Shown here piece after piece: positions 14,355 through 22,100 of a DNA stretch of 25,035 nt (within the stretch, counting starts at the first letter, position 1; every line of letters starts with the position of its first letter). The stretch spans positions 1 through 25,035 of the forward strand of contig WFTD01000125.1 in assembly GCA_015485755.1 (NCBI GenBank), in the 5' to 3' direction. The stretch comes from Patescibacteria group bacterium (lineage in GTDB: Bacteria; Patescibacteriota; Patescibacteriia; S139-126). The notes beneath the pieces are model-generated. The model was not told where the DNA came from, made no database searches, and worked only from the letters and a program-made list of their open reading frames with translations. The position numbers were made by a program, and so were the translations under genes.

Positions 14355-15593
14355 TTAAGGAATAAAACGGTTAAATAAACCTTTAATTGACTGGATGATA
14401 TTTTTGGGCGCTATTTTCCCCAAACTAAAACCTCTGCTTTTATTCTGCGTGCTAGCAGATACTCCCCACTTAACCAACCCCAATGCTGTTGAAAAACTTA
14501 AATCATTTGCCTTATCAATTACTGAAATAAAATCGCTAGCCGTGCCAATACTAGCTGGCAGACGCAAATGCTTTTTGGCCGCCTCCACCATGCCCGGCAG
14601 CTTTGCCCCTCCTCCTGTCAAAACAGCCCCTGCCGGAAGCAAACCAGCCCGATCAATTTTTTTGAGCTCTTCATCAACCAAGGAAAAAATTTCCTCTACT
14701 CTAGCCCCAATAATATCAGCTAACTGTTTTTGGCTAATTTTACCAGTTTCCAAATCAGACAAATCGGTTAAATCAATATCATGCTTTTTGCTGGCAGCAG
14801 ACGGATCACAGGTGCCAAAATTTACTTTTAGCTGTTCAGCTGTGTCAACTGAAATCCGCAAACCAATCGCAATATCATTGGTAATATGAGAAGATCCTAC
14901 TGGCAAAACAGCTGCATGTAAAATATCACCTTCCTCAAAAACCGCTAAACTAGTAGTGGTGCCGCCAATATTTATCACTACCGTTCCCAGCTCTTTTTGT
15001 CTTTTGTCCAAAACTGCTTCAGCGGTAGCTAATATTCCCAAAACTAAATCATCAATATCAACGCCAGTTCTATAAATACACCTGGTTAAATTATTAATTT
15101 GAGTAGATAACCCTTGAATAATTTGAGCGTCAACCTCCAGCCTCACTCCTGTCATCCCTACTGGATCTTTTATGCCTGGTTGGTTGTCAACTACAAATGA
15201 ACGCGGGATAACATGAATAATTTCATAATTAGGGGGTGATGCCACTGCTTGAGCAGCTTCAATTACGCGATCAACATCATCATCTCTAATTTCACCATCA
15301 GCTCTGCCTACTGCAACCACTCCCCGACTGTCCTGGGATATAATATGAGGCCCTGAAACAGAAACAAACACACTCTCAATTGGAAAACCCGATAATCTTT
15401 CCGCCTGTTCTAAAGCTTGGGAAATAGAAGACACCGCATCCTCAATACTATTTACCACTCCTCTATTTACTCCTTCAGCTGGACTTTCTACTGCCGCCAT
15501 AACATTCAACCCGTCTTCTGTTACTTGAGCTACTACTATCCGAACAGCTGTTGAGCCAATATCTAAACCGCTAATAATAAAATCTTTACTCAT
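14355..15593 (-). CDS. ftsA: Cell division protein FtsA
   Basis: FtsA is the actin-like ATPase that ties FtsZ filaments to the membrane. The 412 residues show the phosphate-1 motif GLDIGSTAVRIVV at the N-terminus, the inserted 1C domain (about 85-165), the ATP-site region INIGGTTTSLAVF near 208, the adenosine motif LTGGGAKLPG near 330, and a C-terminal amphipathic helix (SIKGLFNRFIP) as membrane tether. It starts 53 bases after dgkA, behind its own promoter. The terminator downstream implies that ftsA is largely transcribed apart from ftsZ. Confidence 0.96.
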   Translation of the reverse strand: MSKDFIISGLDIGSTAVRIVVAQVTEDGLNVMAAVESPAEGVNRGVVNSIEDAVSSISQALEQAERLSGFPIESVFVSVSGPHIISQDSRGVVAVGRADGEIRDDDVDRVIEAAQAVASPPNYEIIHVIPRSFVVDNQPGIKDPVGMTGVRLEVDAQIIQGLSTQINNLTRCIYRTGVDIDDLVLGILATAEAVLDKRQKELGTVVINIGGTTTSLAVFEEGDILHAAVLPVGSSHITNDIAIGLRISVDTAEQLKVNFGTCDPSAASKKHDIDLTDLSDLETGKISQKQLADIIGARVEEIFSLVDEELKKIDRAGLLPAGAVLTGGGAKLPGMVEAAKKHLRLPASIGTASDFISVIDKANDLSFSTALGLVKWGVSASTQNKSRGFSLGKIAPKNIIQSIKGLFNRFIP

Positions 15594-15625
15594 AATAATG
15601 AAGTAAATTAAAGATATCTTTATTT

Positions 15626-15654
15626 AGTATACAATATTAAATAATATTACTCAA
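15626..15654 (-). promoter_or_regulatory. Promoter of ftsA
   Basis: On the minus strand TTGAGT (15654-15649) and TATACT (15631-15626) are 17 nt apart. The -35 box overlaps the dgkA stop codon. The start would be near 15619, about 26 bases before the ftsA ATG. Confidence 0.65.
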
Positions 15655-16000
15655 ATAAATAAGGCCAAAAAATTATAACACCGATAATAGCAGCAATAGT
15701 CGCTGCTATTAACACAGCTCCTGCCAGTATGTCTTTTATAACTTTTACTTGCCCGTGAAAACGCGGATGGATAATATCAACTACTTTTTCTACTGTTGAA
15801 TTTATCAGTTCTAATGACAATACCATACCAATCAATAACACTATTACAATCCACTCCCACTTAGACAGTCCTGCTGCAAATGACAAAACAATTACTGCCA
15901 AAGCTGCGATTGATTGAATTTTAAAATTTTTTTCTGTTTTCAAGACAAACCAAATCCCCCCACCTGCCCTTTTTACGCTGGTCAAATATGATTTAAGCAT
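15647..16000 (-). CDS. dgkA: Diacylglycerol / undecaprenol kinase family protein
   Basis: Members of this family phosphorylate membrane lipids: diacylglycerol in Proteobacteria, undecaprenol in Gram-positives. Undecaprenol phosphate is the carrier for peptidoglycan and surface glycans. The 117 residues contain three membrane spans (about 29-47, 50-70 and 91-114) and the signature ELINSTVEKVVD with its catalytic and metal-binding Glu and Asn, then a conserved KDILAGAV. Which lipid is used cannot be told from the sequence; the Gram-positive type with undecaprenol is plausible. The start ATG overlaps the end of ybeY by eight bases, a common pairing in bacteria. The protein is in the cytoplasmic membrane. 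Confidence 0.92.
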   Translation of the reverse strand: MLKSYLTSVKRAGGGIWFVLKTEKNFKIQSIAALAVIVLSFAAGLSKWEWIVIVLLIGMVLSLELINSTVEKVVDIIHPRFHGQVKVIKDILAGAVLIAATIAAIIGVIIFWPYLFE

Positions 16001-16445
16001 ATTTTTTATGCAAATAAAGCAAAATTTTATCCTCCATTGACTTCATTTGGCGAAATTGATAATCAGTATGATGATCATAGCCCAATAAATGCAGCACTCC
16101 ATGTGTCAATAACCACAAGAACTCTTTCCGCCAGGTAGTCTTTTTTTGCCTGGCAAGTTCCAAACACTTGTCTTTTGATATGACAATTTCCCCCAGATCA
16201 TCCCCTTCCACATCAATAAATCCTTGCACCTGCCCCGGAAAAGCAAGGACTGTGGTTGGCTTGTTCTTGTTGCGATAAATCCGATTGAGTTTCTTTATTT
16301 CCTGGTTGCCGACCACGGCTAAACTCAATTTAGCTGACTTAATCTCAGGCTTGGCCCGACGCACGATATAGCCCACAATCTGCTTTAATTTCTTTTGGGA
16401 TAAATCAAAGGGTTGGGTCGTATAAAAATCCAATTCAATAACCAT
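15993..16445 (-). CDS. ybeY: Endoribonuclease YbeY (16S rRNA maturation)
   Basis: YbeY is a metal-dependent endoribonuclease in 16S rRNA 3'-end processing and ribosome quality control. The 150 residues have the family core, LAVVGNQEIKKLNRIYRN near 42, the PTTVLAFPG stretch near 63 and the zinc-binding THGVLHLLGYDHHTD, with three His ligands, near 114-128. The ATG at 16445 is two bases after the upstream gene's stop, and the end overlaps dgkA by eight bases, so the three are translationally coupled. In many genomes ybeY and dgkA are adjacent. Confidence 0.95.
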   Translation of the reverse strand: MVIELDFYTTQPFDLSQKKLKQIVGYIVRRAKPEIKSAKLSLAVVGNQEIKKLNRIYRNKNKPTTVLAFPGQVQGFIDVEGDDLGEIVISKDKCLELARQKKTTWRKEFLWLLTHGVLHLLGYDHHTDYQFRQMKSMEDKILLYLHKKYA

Positions 16446-16447
16446 AA

Positions 16448-17857
16448 TTATTTTACCTCAAAACTACGATAAACCATCTGCCAAGTGGTGAGATAATCAA
16501 CTCTATTTTTTAAACCAGAACCATATACAAAAATATAAATTTTACCGTCAATAGCTAGATAAAAAGTAGAATTATCCAAAGATCTCACCCCCTTGTAAGA
16601 ACCAACCTCCTCCTCTCTGATCTTACCCGCTGAAATATCAGGCACCAACTGCAAATACCACTCTTTGGCTGACAAATTATCAGGATTGTCTTGACTGTAA
16701 ATTTGAATAAAATCAGTTTGATCTGTCTGAATAATAATTGACCCTATCCCCCTGCCTTGGTCGGTAGGATACAAAACACTAAAAGCATCCCCGCTATCTT
16801 CAACTGTTTTGGTCGTTACCTCCCAGCTTGCAGGATAAATAAATTTAATATTATCATTTTCAAATAACTTCACCAGTCCATCTTGCAACAAAGTGCTGGT
16901 AGATATGGGGCTATAAAAATTTAACACTTCTGTTCCATCTGGATAACCATCTCCGTCAGTATCACTGTTATTTATACTAGAATTATACAAAAATTCCTCC
17001 TTATCAGTCAGTCCATCATTGTCACTATCAATTGATGACTGCAGAGGCATTTCTACCTCTGGCTCCACTTGCTCATTGGTTGTGCTTTTGTCTTGTTCAG
17101 TGGTGGTATTATTATCTAAATTTTCATTATTTGCCAAATTGGACAAAATAGTAATTTTTTCTGATGGCAAAGCATTAAACTCAATGCTGATTTTGTTGTT
17201 AACAATATCAAGTTTAGCGCCTTTAATAAACTCCCATTTATCGGCCGATACCTGCCTGGCCAAACGCAAGCTATTTTCTTGTTTGGCAGTCAAATTATCA
17301 GGCTCAATATAGGCAAATTCAAACTTAGCCGGCTTGGTAAAGGTAACCTTATCTTTGCCTGGCAAAACAAAACTATAAATAGCTCCAATCGCCTGCCTGC
17401 TTTTGCCTTGGGTCTGTTCTGGCAGTAAAGAAAATACTTGCAAATTGTCAGCAATCTCTGAATCATCAGCGGCAAAAGTAATAGTAACACTACCAATTTC
17501 TTCCCCACTAGAATTTTTAGCTGTAAATTTAACAATAACAGGGGGCTTGGCCTCATCAGTTTGACCAGCCTGACTGTCTGGAGGTGGAGGGATATTAATG
17601 CTGACCTCATCCTGAGGTTGTTCGGTCTTACTTCCCTCTGTATAAAAGAAAAACCAGACTGTCAGACCAATGCCGACAACTACCAAAAAAATTATAACAT
17701 AGATAAACCAAATAAAACCTCTGCCCGATTTGGCTTTATTCTCTACCACCGGCAAAAATTTTTCCGGCATAGTATAAATTGGCGTATTTTCTACTTCCGG
17801 CGGCAAAACCAAGGCAGCAGCTGTAGTTACTTTGCTTTTTTTCTTGCCAAATATCAT
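16448..17857 (-). CDS. Membrane-anchored protein with TSP3 calcium-binding repeat
   Basis: The 469-residue protein has a short cytoplasmic N-terminus, one membrane span (about 47-71), a Pro/Gln-rich linker, a beta-rich domain (about 105-238), a Thr/Glu/Asn-rich linker, and one TSP3-type Asp-rich stretch (277-312, DSDNDGLTDKEE and DTDGDGYPDGTE). Its C-terminal globular domain (about 328-469) begins FENDNIKFIYPASWEV. Topology is probably N-in, with the bulk outside. TSP3 repeats bind calcium; the function of the two beta-rich domains is not recognised. It is the third of three consecutive TSP3 genes, with two bases before ybeY and three after the previous gene, so it is probably translationally coupled to both. 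Confidence 0.85.
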   Translation of the reverse strand: MIFGKKKSKVTTAAALVLPPEVENTPIYTMPEKFLPVVENKAKSGRGFIWFIYVIIFLVVVGIGLTVWFFFYTEGSKTEQPQDEVSINIPPPPDSQAGQTDEAKPPVIVKFTAKNSSGEEIGSVTITFAADDSEIADNLQVFSLLPEQTQGKSRQAIGAIYSFVLPGKDKVTFTKPAKFEFAYIEPDNLTAKQENSLRLARQVSADKWEFIKGAKLDIVNNKISIEFNALPSEKITILSNLANNENLDNNTTTEQDKSTTNEQVEPEVEMPLQSSIDSDNDGLTDKEEFLYNSSINNSDTDGDGYPDGTEVLNFYSPISTSTLLQDGLVKLFENDNIKFIYPASWEVTTKTVEDSGDAFSVLYPTDQGRGIGSIIIQTDQTDFIQIYSQDNPDNLSAKEWYLQLVPDISAGKIREEEVGSYKGVRSLDNSTFYLAIDGKIYIFVYGSGLKNRVDYLTTWQMVYRSFEVK

Positions 17858-17860
17858 ATC

Positions 17861-18556
17861 TTAATTGGTTTGCGGTTTTTGTGGAAAAAGACGACCCTCA
17901 CCCTTGGGATTGTAACCATTTCTTACTTCTTGACCATCCAAATAACCATCACTATCAGTGTCGGGATTGAGCGGATCGGTCTGATACACTTCAACCTCTT
18001 CACGATCCAAAAGGCCATCACCATCCGTGTCAGCATTATTTACAGCTGTGCCCAACTTAACCTCCTCTTCATCAAGCAAACCATCACTGTCAGTATCTGT
18101 TCCTGGTTTAACATTCTCTTGACTGACAGCAGGAGTACTGTTGTCGTCAATATTATCAATAACTTGCTGTTGGGCTTTCTCCAAACTTTTATCCAGATTT
18201 CTTTTTTGCCAAAAATTATAAACACCATACCCTCCACCGATCACTATCGCGGCGCCAATTACTACCACAATAAACTTAACAAAGGCATTTTTTTTTCTGC
18301 CGCTCTCTTCAGTTTGTAAATATTGATTGGAAGTCGGAGGAGATGAAGACGGTGAAGTGTCAACACTAGATGGAGGAGGAGCTATATCAGCTGTACCAGC
18401 AAAAATATCCTCAGGCTCTTGCTTGGTCTGGCTGGATGAAACTGATCCTTGAGTTGTTCCAGTGGGCTGCTCTGCCGGTATATTAACTGGCGGTTGGTCT
18501 GTTTTTTTGCCATTACTCTCTCCAGCTGATGAATTTTGCTTAATATCATCAAACAT
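17861..18556 (-). CDS. Membrane-anchored TSP3-repeat protein
   Basis: The 231 residues divide into a long disordered Ser/Pro/Gln/Thr-rich N-terminus (1-88), one membrane span (about 91-113, preceded by RKKN), and an outer part with three TSP3-type calcium-binding units (154-217: DTDSDGLLDEEE, DTDGDGLLDREE, DTDSDGYLDGQE). It ends with NGYNPKGEG and a short tail. There is no catalytic domain. The last repeat and the NGYNPKG ending are shared with the next gene upstream, so the two are paralogues or have exchanged sequence. The 61 bases before it hold A/T runs but no clear promoter. It is coupled to the following gene by a three-base gap. A role as a surface spacer or adhesion platform is inference. 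Confidence 0.85.
   Translation of the reverse strand: MFDDIKQNSSAGESNGKKTDQPPVNIPAEQPTGTTQGSVSSSQTKQEPEDIFAGTADIAPPPSSVDTSPSSSPPTSNQYLQTEESGRKKNAFVKFIVVVIGAAIVIGGGYGVYNFWQKRNLDKSLEKAQQQVIDNIDDNSTPAVSQENVKPGTDTDSDGLLDEEEVKLGTAVNNADTDGDGLLDREEVEVYQTDPLNPDTDSDGYLDGQEVRNGYNPKGEGRLFPQKPQTN
17901..17980. repeat. 80-bp repeat shared with 18634-18713 (copy 1)
   Basis: By eye 68 of 80 bases match the copy at 18634-18713 in the same orientation. Both encode the last TSP3 unit and the NPKG ending of adjacent genes. The mismatches cluster in one 13-base stretch. Confidence 0.8.
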
Positions 18557-18617
18557 AAAAAAATGATTAAGAATAATAACCTCTCTTTATCATATCATAA
18601 AAAAAATTTTTTACCAC

Positions 18618-19163
18618 TTACATTTTGCCCGGACCCTTGGGATTATAACCATTCAGCACCTCTTCTCCATCCAAATAACCATCTCCATCAGTATCGGGAT
18701 TGAGCGGATCAGTAAAATATCTTTTCACTTCCCAATAATCAAACAATTTGTCCTTGTCAGTATCTTTGGTCAAAGGATTGGTCTTCCATGCATAAATTTC
18801 TTCCCCGTCAGGTAAATCATCATAATCAGAATCAATATTATTGGGATCCGTGCCAATTTGCTTCTCAATTGCATCATCAACGCCATCGCCATCCTCATCA
18901 ATTTTTTTTCTCACTGATTTAACCGCAACTAAACCATCCTTATCACCAGCAGTTACAACTTCTGACTCTTTGTTTATAACTGTTGGTTTATTAGCAGTCA
19001 CTTGGTTTTGCCGCTGGGCTGGTTGACCTGTCGGCTGCTGGTATTTGTCAGGTTTTAACCAAAATACAGTTACTGCCATTCCGCCAATAATAACTACTAT
19101 GCCAACCACCAACAAAATGATGGCCTTTTTTTCATTAAGTTGCGCGCTTTGCTTAAAATTCAT
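18618..19163 (-). CDS. Membrane-anchored TSP3-repeat protein
   Basis: The 181 residues have a short N-terminus, a strong membrane span (about 14-35), a Gln/Pro-rich linker, and three or four Asp-rich TSP3-type repeats (89-173, including DEDGDGVDDAIE, DSDYDDLPDGEE, DTDKDKLFDYWE and DTDGDGYLDGEE). It ends NGYNPKGPGKM. It is the shortest of the three neighbouring TSP3 proteins and lacks their extra domains. It begins 31 bases after the giant surface protein and may be made from the same mRNA; no clear promoter or terminator lies between them. Calcium binding by these repeats is established for the family; the biological role is unknown. Confidence 0.85.
   Translation of the reverse strand: MNFKQSAQLNEKKAIILLVVGIVVIIGGMAVTVFWLKPDKYQQPTGQPAQRQNQVTANKPTVINKESEVVTAGDKDGLVAVKSVRKKIDEDGDGVDDAIEKQIGTDPNNIDSDYDDLPDGEEIYAWKTNPLTKDTDKDKLFDYWEVKRYFTDPLNPDTDGDGYLDGEEVLNGYNPKGPGKM
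18634..18713. repeat. 80-bp repeat shared with 17901-17980 (copy 2)
   Basis: This is the partner of the repeat at 17901-17980, about 85% identical by eye. It encodes the C-terminal TSP3 unit of the 181-residue protein. Confidence 0.8.
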
Positions 19164-19194
19164 AAATTATGATAATGCAAAATCTACATTGCCA

Positions 19195-22100
19195 TTACTT
19201 CTGTGATACCTCTCCACTGCCACTTGGCGGCGGTTTGCAAACATTACTATTATACAAACATGTCAATCCTTCACAGCACTCTACAGCTGATGAACATGTC
19301 TCACCTACATTTTTGCAACCACCTGATGGAGGGGAAACGCTGCTGCCAGTATAAATATAAGTAACATTGGAATAATCAGATGACCAGCACTGGTTAACAG
19401 CCTTCACCCTGTAAAAATAAGATGTATTTGAATTAACATTGCTATCCGTATAAGTAACCGTACTGCCGGAAGCTGGGCTAGGGCCAATAGTTGCTATTTC
19501 ACTCCATACTCCGGATGAATCTTGCTTTCTTTCAATAACAAATCCATCTTCATTGGTAGCATTGTCAGTCCATGTAAGGGTGACTTCTGGCGATGAATAA
19601 GAAGATGTTAAACCTGAAGGAGCTTCAATGCCATCGCCCACATTATAAGTCTTAACATCGCTATCGCTATCACCATAAATATCATTAAAATTAACACCAA
19701 ACTGATGGCTGTTGTTGCTTACCGGCGGATAGGTAAAATAATGAATTCCGCTTGATTGGTTGTCAGCTCCGCCAACAACACTGCCATCAACCAAAAATTC
19801 CAAATCTCCCTCTTGGTTAATTTCATACTTAATCATCACTTGATTGGTAACGCAAGCATTGTCAGCCGGGTCCAAAATAGACACGCTTGCCGGAGCGGTG
19901 TAAGTATAGGTTATGCTATCGCTAAAAGTGCCATTACTATTGCTTAAAATAATTTTCAGCTCATGCGGTCCTGGCGATAGATTGGTAAATGTGTATGAGT
20001 AAGAACCAGCGTTATATCCAGTTGTATAAACAATATTACCATCAACGCTATGTTCTACTGTTCCACCTTCAGATAAATCATAATAAACAGTTACGCTGCT
20101 GCCGCCGCTAGAATTGTCGGGCGGATTGGTAATGGTAACATTAGGGCTGTCGGGCACACATTCATTATTCTCCAGATGATATCCAGGATTACAATCAACC
20201 ACATAACACGGGCCTGTCCATTGCAGTGTGTCCAGATCACAATTATTAAAAATACCACTGCCGCCCGGAACAGAACAACTGCGGTCAGCATTAGGATCGC
20301 ACCATACTGGTTGGCATTGTCCATCAATCAATCCATAACCAGGGTCGCAAACAAAATTAGAACAATCACTCAAACAAGTGCTATTAGGGACAGTTCCATC
20401 AATTCCGTCACAAACTTCATTACCGTTGACAACCCCATCGCCGCAATACCCTTGGCAATCAGCTAAATCAACCCCACTAGTATCAAAAGTACAGCTTGAA
20501 TTACAATCAACCAATTGGGGGGAGTTCCAGGCATAATCACCATATTCAACTTGGCAAGCATCAACTTGCTGGCCGATTTCACACTCCTCGCCTAGAGACG
20601 GCTGAACAATACCATCTCCACAAAAACCAGAGCTAGAATAAACATTATCATTGCAAAAAGCATCAACCGATTCAACATTGTTAGGCAAATTTCCCCATTT
20701 GCCTGACATTTCCAAGTAAACGCCCAATCGATAATCATTTACTCCATACAAACGATATTGATAAATAGATGAACCAGTCGGACATAAAAATTCTTGGGTA
20801 TTTTCATTCCAGCAAGTTTCAGTATCATAATTAGGGTCGCATTTGCTTATGCATTTCTCATCAACTCCGCAATCGCTATCAGTAAAGCAAGCATCACCTG
20901 ACTTATCACAACTGCCAGCAAACTCATTAATCGGATCAATTGCCAAGCTTCTGCCAAGCGCATTGCCTAAAGTTGACTGCCAAGACGGCCAACGGCTATT
21001 AGTCATTCCGGCAATATAAGTACCGGATGACAAAGACGGATAAAAGCCAGTGGCGTCTTTGTAAGTTTCAACTGCTTCCTTAATGGTGGAAACATCTGCC
21101 AATCTAGTCAAATCCCTTCGCACTGCCTTTTTTTCATCAGCCGTAAAGGTGAAGAACCTAAAATTATTAACTAACTGATTGAAAATATCTATATTCTCCG
21201 GGCTGGATAAATCATTGTAAGATAGGACATAAATGTACGTTTCAATGGTAGACCCATTCTTCGGTCCCATAATATAAACTGAATTGCCATCTTGCATTGC
21301 CGGAAAACCGTCAACCTCAAACTCGCGCGGATTTCCTTTGGGGAATGGCCTTTGTTGGTACCAAGCATAAGGAGAAAGCCTTTCTGGATTTTCATAAATA
21401 CGTAACCCAATAACATCTTCGGGCACTTGCGCTATTGCTTGTTTTTGCCATAATCCTTGAATGAAATTTTTAAGTTTTAACCACGACAGCCTAATCAAGT
21501 CAGGCAAAGACGAATAGGAAACATAAAATTTAACTGAAGAGCCGCCAGCCGGACTGGAGCTGCCAGAGCCTCCCCCCTGATTGCTGTTTGCGCTCCCAAC
21601 ATAAGTAAAGAAATACTCCCGCTTAAGATCTGGATCGTCATCAGTAGGAGGGGTCAAAATTGAGCTAGACGGATCAGACAGGGGTAAAAGCAAATCATCC
21701 CCGCTATTGCCTCGGCAATACTTCATTTGAAAACCAAAATCACTATCTTCCATTGGCGCCGGATCAGGCCAAGGATTTTCACACAACCAAACTTCAGCCT
21801 CTGCCAAACCGCTAACGCTTTTACCAACCGTAGAAGGATTATTGTAAGTATCTTCACTTATTGTAGCTGTAGCTTCAAGTTCAGCTATGCCATTTTTATT
21901 ATTAGCCTGCACTACTTGCTGATCAGTGGTGGTTGGGCTCAACAATTCTACTGCATCATCAGGATCATCCTTGGTCCATCCCCATACCCAACTATAAATG
22001 CCAGCTATAGGTGAAATTGGCTCTCTTGAACCATTGGAATAAGAATAAGCTGTAGCCAAATAAGTATACTGTTCCTGAGCCTGAGTGAATAAATAATAAT

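Noticed and set aside
17901..18713. CRISPR-like repeats
   Set aside because: The repeated segments are TSP3 coding sequence in frame, with no regular repeat-spacer structure.
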